Shown here: positions 1 through 9,665 of the stretch, one piece after another
Position numbering within the stretch: position 1 is the first letter of the stretch
Layout of the letters: each line of letters opens with the position of its first letter
DNA from: Brachionus plicatilis
Lineage: Eukaryota; Rotifera; Eurotatoria; Ploima; Brachionidae
Direction of reading: 5' to 3'
Length of the DNA stretch: 51,401 nucleotides
Assembly: GCA_010279815.1 (NCBI GenBank)
Contig: QEOQ01000110.1
Location: 321,345-372,745 of the forward strand
The notes under the pieces: generated by a model
What the model saw: only the letters and a program-made list of their open reading frames with translations
The model's database searches: none
What the model was told of the DNA's origin: nothing
Program-made: the position numbers and the translations under genes

Positions 1-151
1 GTCATTCTAAGTCAAGTCAAGTCAAATGACTTAACTTTAAAAAAAAAAATCTTAAGTCAAGTCAAATGACTTAACTTTAAAAAAAAAAATCTTAAGTCAA
101 GTCCGTGACTTGATTTTGACTTTGACTTAGTGACTTACGCACAAGTCTGGT
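1..151. mobile_element. Right end of a TIR DNA element with 40-bp tandem repeats
   Basis: Two copies of a 40-bp unit (about 16-95), built from GTCAA steps, ATGACTTAAC and an A-run, lead into a terminus that ends ACAAGTCTGGT at 141-151. The same 11 bases form the right terminus of the complete element at 9666-10415, and the subterminal AAGTCAAAGT/TGACTT motifs are shared. I infer a related, non-autonomous element whose left part lies outside the window. No transposase is seen. Confidence 0.45.
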
Positions 152-351
152 TAAATCTAAACTCAGGAGAAAAAGCAAAAAATTATGGTGAAAAAGCAAT
201 GACTGAAATTACTACCTCTCAAGAAACTTTGAATGTAGTAAAAACAGCACTCAGCAAACATGAAAACCCTGTACCGTGTGATTTATGTGGAGAATTAATG
301 AAAAACATCAAGGGCTGAAAGTTGCATATGGCAAAAAAACATAAAAACTAA
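152..351 (+). pseudogene. Remnant with a C2H2 zinc finger interrupted by TGA
   Basis: The frame downstream of the TIR terminus reads to TGA at 316-318. If read through it continues to TAA at 349-351. The two halves together make one C2H2-type finger: the pair CDLC before the stop and HMAKKH after it. The stop sits inside the finger, so this is most simply a broken exon. The family is not identifiable. It could be the tail of a zinc-finger gene or of a transposon protein. Confidence 0.3.
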
Positions 352-1658
352 TCAAAAAAGGAATTGGAATTTATCTTTTTTTCTTATTTGCATTTAAAAT
401 TAAACTTTTATTCTAAAATTAGTGTTCACAAAAAATAAAAACTTGACTCGAAAAATTTTTTTATTTTTTTATTTATCTATTTTGGTAACTAAATATGTGA
501 CCAGAGATTATGTGAACAAAATGTTCACATTTTCCACTAGACCCGAAATTATATCCTAACTAAAAAATTATTTGATAATTTTGTAATTGAAAATATCAAT
601 TTAACTTTTAATCACTTTAAAATGTCTGTATTTAATAATATTAACCTAATTTACTAGAGAGCGTGTAAATTATTCGATAAATTTGATTTATTTGACAAAA
701 ATTTTAAATTTAAATGAAAAATTAAATTTTTTAATTAAATTTATTATTTTTATTTTTTATTGTAAAATTTGAATTTTAATCTTTTTTTTGATCTTTTATA
801 TATATATATATTAATTATTTATATATATATATATATTAATTATTTATATATATATATATATTAATTATTTATATATATATATATTAATTATTTTTAATCA
901 AAAGACTTTTTGAATAATGGTATTGTGAAATTCAAATACAAATTGGACAAAAATTCTTCTTATTTTGACAAATTAAAATTAAAATTAATAAAGTATACTT
1001 AAAAAAATACCACAACAATGTGCAACATATTTTGTTACAACTTTTTTTACCTGTAATAAAATCAATTTTTTCTTTTTTTTATATTAATTAAAACCAATAA
1101 TTAAAATCGTATTAATGTTATTTTTTGTCTTATTAAAACATGAGAAAATTATTTTTAGTTAAAAAAAAAATTCACAATTTTTAAATTTAAAATCACTTAT
1201 TTTTTAAAAGTTTATTCTAAATGGCTATTTATCTCAGACAGAAAAAATTAATCACTTAAAATTTAAAATTGTGAATTTTTTTACAATATCTTACCATTTT
1301 TTACAAGAGCTTTTTACAACAAATCATGTAATAAATTAAAAGATTTTTTAAGAAATAATTAAAAAAGTTTTTTGATTTAAAAATAATAAGAATTTATTAA
1401 AAACAAAAAAAAGGGCTCTATAATATCGATACCGCAAATTCTGAATAATATACCCCATAATTTAATTTACCCCAATTTTTAAATTAATTACCCCTCTTTA
1501 TTAAATTAGAAATATAAATTAAGATTTACACCTGATTTAATAAAACGTTACTTTTTTTTGAATATTGACCCCAATTAAATTAAAACGACGCCTAATTTAT
1601 TAAAATGAAACCAATTGTTTGACACTTAAAAAATCTTATCTAATTAATTGAAATTAAT
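352..1658. other. AT-rich DNA without genes
   Basis: About 1.3 kb of AT-rich sequence with stops in every frame. It holds the minisatellite listed separately and homopolymer runs. I see no gene or splice-bounded exon. Confidence 0.5.
794..892. repeat. AT minisatellite
   Basis: Four tandem units of roughly 22-30 bp, each a run of TA dinucleotides followed by TTAATTATTT. They differ mainly in the length of the TA run, as expected from slippage. Confidence 0.85.
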
Positions 1659-1797
1659 ATATGGCAAGTTTTTTTTTTCTATTTTACATTTTTTAGAATA
1701 TATTTCAAATTTTAACATGCTTAAGTATTTTGTTTGAATTAAACAACGTAATTTCAAAATTTCAAAAAAGTTAAATAGAAAAAAAAACTTGCCATAT
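1659..1797. repeat. Inverted repeat, MITE-like hairpin
   Basis: The left arm begins ATATGGCAAG followed by a T-run and CTATTTTA (1659-1686). The right arm is its complement, TAAATAG, an A-run and CTTGCCATAT (1772-1797). Pairing continues imperfectly inward, so nearly the whole 139 bp can fold. A small foldback or MITE-type element is the likely identity; there is no coding capacity. Confidence 0.55.
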
Positions 1798-1813
1798 GTT
1801 CCATTAATCAAAA

Positions 1814-2136
1814 ATGTCTAGTTCTGCAAGTATTCAAGAAAATAACTTTAACGATACATGCATTGACGCTGATGACATTTCCACAAATAAAAGAAGTACA
1901 GCAAAGACTTACGATTGTGTTCAAGAATCTGAAATGTTGAAAGAATTCAAAAGACTGGTCAAAAATTTACATTTCGACAATGTCCACTGGAATTTTAACA
2001 GTACAAACAAGTAAGCTGATTGCGATAATAATAGAGAATAGATTCAGTTACACAAGAAATGTTTTGTGAAAAATGTGGAGCTAAAATGGATAAGAGAAGT
2101 AACTGAGCTTGTCCAAATAAATGTGGTAAAAAATAA
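1814..2136 (+). pseudogene. Broken zinc-ribbon-like coding remnant
   Basis: A 66-residue frame starts at ATG 1814 (MSSSASIQENN) and ends in TAA near 2014. From 2059 a second frame reads MFCEKCGAKMDKRSN, TGA (2104-2106), ACPNKCGKK, TAA. The CxxC and CxxxC pairs either side of the TGA look like a zinc ribbon cut by a stop. Composition and the Glu/Lys/Asp content look protein-coding rather than random. I do not recognise the parent gene. It lies between two palindromic elements, so it may be transposon-carried. Confidence 0.3.
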
Positions 2137-2355
2137 TAATTTATGTGGTAGAAATAAATAAAAAAATTCTTTTTAATACTTTTGGTATTTTTCTAATTAA
2201 TTTAGTGTCAATGTGATAAAAAGAGTGTCATTTTCTATTTTTATTTTTTTTCTTATTAATTGGTGTAATTCTAATAAATTTGTGGGTAAAAAATTAAATT
2301 TTAGTGTATTTTATTCAATATTTGAGGTACATGAAATAATTAAGTCAAAAAAAAG

Positions 2356-2562
2356 TGGCAAAGTAAAATTTTTGTTTAATTTTCAATTTGCTCAATCTGG
2401 TCTTAAATTTCAAATGCGGAATTATATTGCATTGCATAAATTGAAATTTGAAAGTTTTTTAAGTTATAAGACTGTGTAAATTGCAATGCAATCAAATTGC
2501 GCATTTGAAATTTAAGACCAGATTGAGCAAATTGAAAATTAAACAAAAATTTTACTTTGCCA
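2356..2562. repeat. Long near-perfect palindrome
   Basis: Arms of about 80 bp (2356-2436 and 2482-2562) are reverse complements with very few mismatches, separated by about 45 bp. The outer ends are TGGCAAAG/CTTTGCCA and the inner ends read GCATTGCA. An open frame across the left arm (2213-2479) is a by-product of the repeat. Likely a foldback element or recently inverted duplication. Confidence 0.75.
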
Positions 2563-2780
2563 AAAAAGTTCGAAATCCGAAATCGAATATACCCTATCTT
2601 ACTTTAGATTACATAATCTTAAATTAGGTCTTGTGCGTAAAAAAGTGTAAGTTTATGTAAAATTACACACATTTTTGGAAAAATCATGTAAAATAAAAGC
2701 ATTGTATGAGCTTCCTGTAGAATATTTATATAAATGCCTTTTTTGAAATTGGAATAAATATGAATCATTTTAATTAACAG

Positions 2781-2927
2781 GGTTTAGAAAAATTAAATGA
2801 CGTTTCAACTGCTGCATATTTTAGAAGAACAATCAGTAACAAATATTGTCTAAATCAACTTCTTTTAAAACAAGCTCGAATGATTAATCATTCACAGCAA
2901 TTGAGAAGCAATTTGATTAAATCTTAA
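2781..2927 (+). CDS. Candidate terminal exon, unknown protein
   Basis: A good 3' splice acceptor (TTTTAATTAACAG, ending 2780) opens a 48-codon frame that runs to TAA at 2925-2927. It reads GLEKLNDVSTAAYFRRTISN and later LLLKQARMINHSQQLRSN. The mix of charged and polar residues is much less biased than in surrounding shadow frames. AT-rich DNA with AATAAA-like motifs follows. No family is recognised and no upstream exon was found, so it may equally be a relic. Confidence 0.25.
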   Translation, partial: GLEKLNDVSTAAYFRRTISNKYCLNQLLLKQARMINHSQQLRSNLIKS

Positions 2928-3401
2928 ATTAAATTCCATTGTTTATTTTTATAGATTCTTAATTTAGGTTTTTTTTTTAAATAAAAATAATTATGTCTGC
3001 TCTAAATTAAAACATTTTTATTTAAAACCTCAAAAAAAAAATTTATCAGAAGCATTTTTTTAATTTCCACTTTATTTCACTATGTTGAGTAAAAAACTTT
3101 TAAATTAAAAATCCCATTTTTAATTTATTCTTTTTTCATTTTGTTTTTAATCTCAAAGAGCTTAAACTCACACGTACAGAGTAGCGAAGAGAATATAGTC
3201 AAAATTGAAGCCAAAAAGTCTGAAAATGTCTGAGATAAAATTAGAAATTATGGAATTAAGAAATTTAGAAATTATGGTAAAGTTCGTAGGAATTACATTT
3301 GAGACTTGGAGTTCACCATTCTCCTATGAAATTAGAAATAAAAGAACGGTGATTCCAAAGTCTGAAGTTTAAAAATAATAATCTCAAGGTTGAACTTAGA
3401 C
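2928..3401. other. Intergenic; possible LINE tail
   Basis: No gene seen. Around 3150-3180 the phrase AAAGAGCTTAAACTC...GTACAGA resembles the GAAGGAGCTTTAGCTC...GTACAGAT 3' terminus of the LINE copies further right, so a short LINE tail is possible. Confidence 0.25.
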
Positions 3402-4590
3402 TTAAATTTTAATTGTTGGATAAATTTGCTTTAAGAATTTGACTTTTTCTTCTTTATTTAAATTGCTATCATTAATTTTAAGGTTAAGATTGACTTTTAC
3501 TTTTGTTTTTTTCTCAAAGATTATGTAAAACGATTTTTCAAAAGAAATTTTCCTTTTGAAAAGACATTTTTCAACTTCTTTAAGATACTTATTAATCATT
3601 TTTTGAAGATTTCTTTTTAAAAATACAAAAAGTTGCCAAATCATTTGCGAAGAGAGCACTGGCAGTTTGTTTTGTTTCTTTTTGGTATGTCATTTGTGAA
3701 AATGCTAAAAATAAGTGGACTAATTACTGATCCTTGTGGAACTCCAACTTTAAAAGGGTATTGATCAATTAGATGACCATTTATATTTACTTTAAACAAT
3801 CTTAAATGCAGAATCGATCTTATCCAATAAATAAGATAAGGACGTATATTAATTCTTATTAGCTTGTATATTATTCCCTCATGCCAAACTCTATCAAAAG
3901 CTTTAGAAATATCAAAATAGAGACAACACACTTTTTTTTATATCTATTAAAGTACTCCGCAACTTTCTGAATAAGAAAGAAGAGATTATCTGCAGTACGC
4001 CTATGTTTTCTAAAGCCTGATTGTTCATGAATAAGTAGATTATTAATCTCAAGAAAATTTTATGTTCTAGTGAAGATGATACGTTCAAGTAACTTTCCAA
4101 GGCAATTTGTCATACTTATTGGGCGATAGTTGTTAGGGTCTTGAGTTGGAGATGTTTTCTTGGGGATCATGGTTATACTTGCTATTTTCAAGGATTTTAG
4201 CATTTTTTTTTATTTAAAAAAAAATACCCAAATAGAATAAAAATTTAAAAATTTAAAAACAGAATAAAAAATTGTTTTTGTAAATTCAAAAAATAAAAAG
4301 CTAAAATAAAACAGAAATACCCAAAAAAAAATATATGATACAAATTAAATTATTCAAAAAGAAAAGCTTGGTTATACTTGCTATTTTCCAGGATTTTGGC
4401 ACTTGACTTAGATCTAAACTTATGTTCAAAAATTGACTTATTTCTAATAAAGTCTCTTTAGGTAAATTTTTTAACATTAAGTTGTGGATCCGAAGCCAGG
4501 CTCTGATCGCTCTTTTAGTTTTTTTAAGTTATTTGTAATTTCTAAAAGGGTGATGGGCTCTTTTAAATTATTTTGTACGATATTAGAATT
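3402..4590 (-). mobile_element. LINE (Jockey-like) reverse transcriptase fragment
   Basis: Read on the minus strand from 4590 down, the conceptual protein passes from the pre-RT region (EPITLLEITNNLKKLKERS, then IHNLMLKNLPKETLLEI) through PKSWKIASITMIPKK, NNYRPISM, GFRKHRRTAD, the catalytic FDISKAFDRVWHEG (motif A) and GVPQGSVISPLIFSIF (motif B), into the thumb (VEKCLFKRKIS). The YADD box is degraded and crossed by a frameshift near 3655. Several frameshifts and stops plus an insertion at 4203-4369 show it is dead. The endonuclease domain and 3' end are absent. Confidence 0.85.
4203..4369. mobile_element. AT-rich insert flanked by 32-bp direct duplication
   Basis: The host LINE sequence GGTTATACTTGCTATTTT... 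occurs twice, at 4171-4202 and 4370-4401, with about three differences in 32 bp. The 167 bp between have no LINE-coding meaning and contain ATACCCAAA twice. Either a tandem duplication filled with AT-rich sequence, or an insertion with an unusually long target duplication. Confidence 0.45.
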
Positions 4591-5235
4591 AGAAAAGTTG
4601 CTTTTCAAGTGGAAAATGAAGATTTTGGTCGAAAAGTCTTGCTCAATGATTTTTACTAAAAATAACAAAGAAAGTTCTGTATTTAATTTAAGAATTTATG
4701 GGAATAGAATCGAAAGCTTAAAAGAAATAAAGTTCCTAGGTATTAAATTTGATTCTAAATTAACCTTTTCTTCAATGATAGAAGAAATTAAAGAACGTTG
4801 CAGTTCAAGGCTAAATTTAATAAAAATCCTGTCGAATAAAAAATAGGGCCTTGACTTAAACACTTTAGGAAACCTTTATAAGTCTTTGATTGGATCTATT
4901 CTAGATTATTCTTTTCCTTGTCTTAACTCTCTTTCAGAAACTAATATCAAAAGGTTAGAAGTAATCCAAAATTCAGCAGTTCGTTCTATACTAAAACTAA
5001 GATATGATACTCCCTCCAACATATTACATAATGAGGCATATAATAAACTTAAACTACTAACAGTCTCAAATCGACTTTTTGAGTTGAGTGAGAGACATGT
5101 TAGGGCAGGACTGAGCCATTATGTTCCATTAACTGTTAGACTGGTGGAAGAATATAACAAAGGTTTCGAATCAAGATACATCGAGTACCCAACTCCATTG
5201 TGTAATTGCTACCTTACTATTTCTTCTTTTTTTCT
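4591..5235 (+). mobile_element. LINE C-terminal fragment, plus strand
   Basis: The plus strand carries the RT thumb and C-terminal region: LFKWKM, EKSCSMIFTKNN, KEIKFLGIKFDSKLTF, then after one stop (4843-4845) GNLYKSLIGSILDYSFPCLN, RSILKLRYDTPSNILHNEA, LLTVSNRLFELSERHV and the terminal YPTPLCNCYLTISSFF. The same C-terminus recurs in the minus copy at 5869-6672, so this is a multicopy family. It is 5' truncated and abuts the inverted RT fragment at about 4590. Confidence 0.85.
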
Positions 5236-5735
5236 GAATCATCAAATATTTAAAAATATGTATTCTGTTACTCTCAATGTTACTGTTTGCATGATTTTTG
5301 AATATAGGAAAAAATTAAATCCAGATAAGATTAGAGTAGGTAATCTTTTTACTAGGCTTCATAATTGATCAAAATCTTAATTTTACCAAATTTGTATCTA
5401 ATTTATCAATTCAAGTTAATAGGAAATTATTTATTATCAAGAGAATTTTCTATCTTGCTACTTCAGTAAAGATACAGTTTTTAAGACCTTTATCCTCCCG
5501 TATTTTGACTATTTGAATTACTAAATTTGAATTATTTAACTTAAATAGCTTGTTGTTAAATGTTTTCAAATAACTATTAAATAAATAACTCTATTAAATT
5601 TTTAAAAATTTTTGTTATATTTTTAATATATGTATTTTTTTAAATAATCAATTAAATAAATGAAGTGTTAATCAATCTCATGAGGCATGGGCACTAGCCT
5701 GTTGATTAACCTTGAATATTAAAAAAAAAAAATTA
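5236..5735 (+). mobile_element. 5'-truncated LINE of a second family, with 3' end
   Basis: From about 5236 the coding signature changes to that of another LINE: VCMIFEYRKKLNP, then in another frame GFIIDQNLNFTKF, RKLFIIKRIFYLATSVKIQF. It is followed by a 3' untranslated stretch ending GGGCACTAGCCTGTTGATTAACCTTGAATATT and an A-run (5721-5732). The minus-strand copy at 32697-33850 has the same protein signature and 3' terminus (GGCACTAGCCTGTTAATAAACCTTGAAATAA). It sits in the 3' region of the preceding LINE, in the same orientation. Confidence 0.7.
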
Positions 5736-5868
5736 TCTAATTTTAATTTTAATATTTCTCTACTTTTTAACTTATATTATTTTTAATTTATTTTTTCTTA
5801 TGTTTTATTTTAATTTTTTCTTTTGAATCTGAAGGAGCTTTAGCTCAGTACAGATATACAAATAAATG
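5736..5868 (+). mobile_element. 3' UTR and tail of the first LINE family
   Basis: TTATGTTTTATTTTAATTTTTTC, then GAAGGAGCTTTAGCTC and GTACAGATATACAAATAAAT. The same terminus ends the minus-strand copy just to the right and is repeated at 6695-6745. I read it as the remainder of the 4591-5235 element after the second LINE inserted. Confidence 0.5.
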
Positions 5869-6672
5869 AGCAATAATTTTTTTTTATTTGTTTTTTTATT
5901 TGTTTTCTGTACCGGGCTAAAGCTCCTTCGGAATAAGTTAATAAATAAACTAAAAAAATAAAAATAAAAATGAAATAAAATAAAAATTAAATTAAAGTTA
6001 ATAAAATGAGATGAAAAAAAGAATCAAAATAAAGTAAATAAGCTAAAAAAATGAAAGTTGAAAATACATAAATTGGAATTGATTGTTAGATGTGGCACAT
6101 GCTTAAATAGTTCAAGTTTCAGGAAAAAAAGAAGAAATATTAAGGTAGCAATTACACAATGGATTTGGGTATTCAATATATCTTGATTCGAAACCTTCTT
6201 TGTATTCCTTAACCAGTCTTACAACCAATGGAATAGAATGGCTCAGTCCTGTCCCAACATATCTCTCACTCAATTCAAAAAGCCGATTCGAGACTGTTAG
6301 TAATTCTAGTTTATTAAAAGCCTCATGTTGCACGATGTTGGAGGGAGTATCATATTTTAACTTAAGAATAGATCTGACTGCTGTATTCAGAATTGCTTGT
6401 AGTTTTTTGATATTATTTTCTTCAAATGAATTTAGCAAGGAAAGAAATAGTCTAAAATTGATCTGACTAAAGATTTATATAAATTTCCTAGTGTGTTTTT
6501 ATTAAGACCCCATTTTTTGTTTGACAATATCTTAATAATATTTAGCCTTTTATTGCAGCGTTCTTTAATTTCGTATATTTACCAGTATATTTAAGTTTAA
6601 ATTTAATACCAAGAAACTTGATTTCTTTTTGGCTCACTATTCTGTTTCCATAAATTTTTAAGTTTAGGGTTA
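5869..6672 (-). mobile_element. LINE C-terminal fragment with 3' tail, minus strand
   Basis: Reading leftward from 6672: LNLKIYGNRI, KEIKFLGIKF, then EIKERCNKRLNIIKILSNKK, NTLGNLYKSLVRSILDYFFP (frame changes occur), and an open frame at 6438-6112 containing AVRSILKLKYDTPSNIVQHE and YPNPLCNCYLNISSFF. Its 3' UTR ends CCGAAGGAGCTTTAGCCCGGTACAG plus A-rich tail (5935 down to about 5880). It is therefore tail-to-tail with the plus copy, which makes the hairpin at 5830-5935. Confidence 0.85.
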
Positions 6673-6765
6673 TGTTTTATTTTAATTTTTCCTATTAAAT
6701 CTGAAGGAGCTTTAGCTCAATATAGATATACAAATAAATAAATAATAATTATTTAAGAAATCTCT
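6673..6765 (+). mobile_element. Isolated LINE 3' tail
   Basis: A severely 5'-truncated copy consisting only of the last 90 bp: GTTATGTTTTATTTTAATTT, GAAGGAGCTTTAGCTC and ATATAGATATACAAATAAATAAA. It begins exactly where homology of the minus copy to the family ends. Confidence 0.55.
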
Positions 6766-6879
6766 TATTATTTGTGTAACTTAACAATCAAAAACATTTC
6801 CTTTTTTATTCGTAATTTATTTCTAATTAACTTAATCAAATTGTTTGCTTGCTATAAAACGTTCTAGTGCCGATTTAAC

Positions 6880-7620
6880 ACTTTTTAATTGATGAACGGA
6901 CTAGAGAAGATAAAACCAATCAGAGATTCATTTTCTAGATGAGTAGAACATATGATACAAGAGGCAAAGGATGAGAGATCAAAAGGAGAAATGATTTAAA
7001 CAGAAATGTCTGCTACAGAGTGCCGCAAACAAGATCCACATTCTACTTGTTAGTAAGTCGCAGCAACAACTACTAACTAACTAACTAAATAAGTAACTCA
7101 GTTTGTTGTAGTTGTTGTTGCGAGTGAAATAAATGAAAGATTCAATCAGAGGATTGGCATTTAAGTTATTATGCAAGTTGAGTTAATGCTTACAATTTGT
7201 ACGCTGGCAGTTTTTGTTTTCGATTTGTTCTTGTTGTGTTTAGATGATTGTTTGTCGAACGGCACTACCGATACACTCAGGCAACACCGTTGGCTCATTT
7301 TTTTCTCGTGCTTGCGTGCTACACTGCTCGAGCGCTCCAGATTTTTGATGAGGCCCGCTTTGTCCGGGAGCGTGAGAGTGAACGGGTGAAATTTGATCAA
7401 AAAGTGGGTGCGCAAACAACTCTTTGACTGTTGTGTTTCGCTTCGTGCACACTTTATTTCGTACAGATTGGAGTGGGTGTTCGACGAGGCTTCGTTCGAC
7501 TCTTGAACAAGATCGACTACTTGGCTCTTGTTGCACAGAATGCACTCGATTGAATTGGATTTTTTTCTCTTGCTCAAGCTCGAGGCATAGGTCGAATTTT
7601 TTTTCAAACCTAAAATCTGA
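6880..7620. other. GC-richer island, possible exon or promoter region
   Basis: Base composition rises far above the local level and several CpG-containing words appear (TCGAACGG, CTCGAGCGCTCC). Frames are open on both strands, the longest being minus 7607-7161 (no ATG; Ser/Lys-rich), which makes a choice of frame unsafe. A short plus frame MSATECRKQDPHSTC is followed by TTAGTAAGT, a possible donor (about 7007-7053). A GCAACAACTAC / GTAGTTGTTGTTGC hairpin lies at 7060-7121. No family is recognised. A promoter with first exon, or insertion of foreign DNA, are the main options. Confidence 0.3.
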
Positions 7621-7867
7621 GAAAATTGATTATCTTCTTTTTTCTTTCATTTTTTGTTGTTGTGGCTCTTAAAGTATCGATTTTTTGTTGTATTCAAGAA
7701 TGGCTGGTATTTTAATGAAGAAAAGAAATTATTTTTGAAAATCAGAAATATTCAGACAACTTTATTTTTTGAGAAATTAAATTTTTTTTTTAGTTCACGA
7801 AGATTGAGTCAAAATTCAGATGTTCTAGTTCTCTCAATATTTTCTTTCTAACAGAAAACAGAGAGTT

Positions 7868-8600
7868 GTTTTGGGATCATCAATGTCTAAATGGCTGGAA
7901 GTTACCAGTGGAGTCCCACAAGGGTCGGTCTTAGGACCGACAAATCTATTCTTGATATTTATTAATGATCTTTCAAATGTTGTGAAAAATAAATGTGAAA
8001 TATATGCCGATGATACAAAAATTTTATCAATTGTTAAAGATGTAAGAGACAGCCTTTTTCTTCAGCAAAATGTAGATCACATTTCAAGCTGATCTCTTGA
8101 TCTAAACATCGTAAAATGTAATGTAATGCATATTGGTCCAAAAAATCCAAATTATGATTAAACGATCTTTAATAAAAATGGAACTATCAAACTGTCTAAA
8201 ACGACTCTCGAAAAAGATTTGGGTATCTTTTTTCAAAATGACCTTAAATGGACAGACCAAGTCCGGTACTGCACAAATATTGCAAACCGACTGTTAGGCA
8301 TGATAGCAAAGAATTTCACATATTTAAATAAAGACTCTATAAAATTATAAATGGCTATGAAAGAGTTAAACTTATAAATGGTATGAACTTTTCTCCCAAT
8401 CAAGTATATAATTTGAGAAAACACAAAAAATGCATGGTAAGAGAAGACGTCAAAAATTGTATCAATCGTTATCATTTCTTGATAAATCGTGTGGTTAAAA
8501 ATTGGAATAGACTGCCTGAAGAAATAGTTATTTCAAAAAAAAAAAATTTTTAAAGCTAAACTAGATAATTGGCTTAAAAGGAATTATTTACTGCTATAGC
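7868..8600 (+). mobile_element. LINE (CR1/L2-like) RT fragment
   Basis: The plus strand encodes WLEVTSGVPQGSVLGPTN (motif B), IFINDLSNVV, CEIYADDTKILS (the catalytic YADD), then, with stops, TLEKDLGIFFQNDLKWTDQV and LLGMIAKNFTYLNKDSIKL. An internal deletion joins this to VREDVKNCINRYHFLINRVV, KNWNRLPEEIV and, after a frameshift in an A-run, LDNWLKRNYLLL and stop at 8597-8599. The C-terminal half of this LINE class normally has about 100 residues between these blocks, so the copy is internally deleted and dead. Confidence 0.85.
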
Positions 8601-8955
8601 TTGTAGAAGCTTAACCCGTTTTGGGTCGCAGTATTTTTACTACTACCGTCTCCAGTCTACTCAAATGTCTATAGTTTCAGAGTGCAATACTATTATTTTT
8701 TATTTAATTAAAAATATAGTTCGGGTTATACGCTGGCAGTTTGGAATGGAGCTTAGTTCTTTCTTTCAGCCAAATGGTTTTAGTTCATACTTAAAAAAAA
8801 ATTTAAATAAATGCAACAAAAGAATTAAAAATGTAAGACAAAAAAATGATTAAAGTTAGAATAGAGTTCTTTTTTGTGTAACAAAAAATTGTGATTGAGT
8901 GATTTCTATAGAAAAACAATTAAATATGTTATTTTTTTTTTAAATTTACAAATTA
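8601..8955. other. LINE 3' flank and AT-rich DNA
   Basis: The stretch after the RT stop (CCCGTTTTGGGTCGCAG, CTACTACCGTCTCCAG) is probably the 3' UTR of the same LINE. A 62-codon frame at 8665-8853 has no recognisable features and I do not call it. Confidence 0.3.
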
Positions 8956-9087
8956 TTATTCATTTAGTGTTCCTTTAATTTTTTTAAAATTGGTGTCGAA
9001 GAGTGTATAAAATTTTTTTTGGAGTGCATCAGGTACGTAGATGCTTAGGTCTTCATTAATTTGTTTATGGCCAGATCGAGTGCAATA
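8956..9087 (-). CDS. Candidate terminal exon, unknown protein
   Basis: On the minus strand an open frame after CATAG reads YCTRSGHKQINEDLSIYVPD, continues LQKKFYTLFDTNFKKIKG and ends TLNE, stop at 8956-8958. Spacing of aromatic and charged residues looks like real protein. The CATAG could be a splice acceptor. No family recognised; it could be the C-terminus of a transposon protein. Confidence 0.25.
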   Translation of the reverse strand, partial: YCTRSGHKQINEDLSIYVPDALQKKFYTLFDTNFKKIKGTLNE

Positions 9088-9665
9088 CTATGCTCTCATG
9101 TGTTTAACAAGTCGTTAGTATTTAACACTGTGTAAAACATTAATCATGTCATACCCAAAGGCAACTTCTGTACAAAATATAATATCTTGAAAACAAAGTA
9201 ACTTTATAATATTTTAAAGAGACATCTTTATTGACGTGACAGTAATGTTATAACTGCTTAACACTAGATCCTAACAGATCCGGAAAGCAAGTTTTGATTT
9301 CAAACACAATTCGAAGAATTATCAATTTTTTATGCTGCTAAAGAACATGTCGATCTTTTTATTTAAAACTACTAACTTTTTTTTTACTCCTTTGAGTGAT
9401 ACACTCCATAACATTGCAACTCGGTTTAACGGACCTCTTTTAAAGATATTTTTAATTTTATTTTAATCTAGTGGAACTCTAGCTCGACACAGATAAACAA
9501 ACAAAAAAATAATAGAAGCTAAGTTTCATGGCAAGAATTTCCGTTCTAAATAAGTCACTAAGAAAGCTAAAAACTTAAAGGAAAGAACTAATCTTGGCAT
9601 TGTGAAATTTGGTTAAAAAAAATAAGATTTCTGAAGGACCAAAACATTTTCTGCGAATAGGAGCA
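9088..9665. other. Intergenic with a LINE-tail-like motif
   Basis: No gene seen. At 9468-9510, TTTTATTTTAATCTAGTGGAACTCTAGCTCGACACAGATAAACAAAC resembles the LINE 3' terminus (GGAGCTTTAGCTC...CAGATATACAAAT), so a diverged tail is likely. Confidence 0.3.

Noticed and set aside
130..2136. Idea that TGA is recoded, because TGA splits otherwise continuous zinc-finger-like frames
   Set aside because: The transporter, the WD40 exons and the Helitron read normally with standard stops, and TAA/TAG also interrupt the relics. Decay is simpler.
2213..2479. 88-codon plus-strand ORF
   Set aside because: Starts at GTG, is Phe/Lys/Ile-rich, and half of it is the arm of a palindrome.
3402..5235. Twin-primed single LINE (inverted 5' part plus forward 3' part)
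   Set aside because: Both halves contain the same thumb region (VEKCLFKRKIS versus LEKLLFKWKM) and it is too diverged to come from one insertion.
7161..7672. Four overlapping ORFs of 72-148 codons on both strands
   Set aside because: They overlap on both strands, show no motif, and the longest lacks an ATG. High GC alone explains the scarcity of stops. Recorded only as a compositional island.
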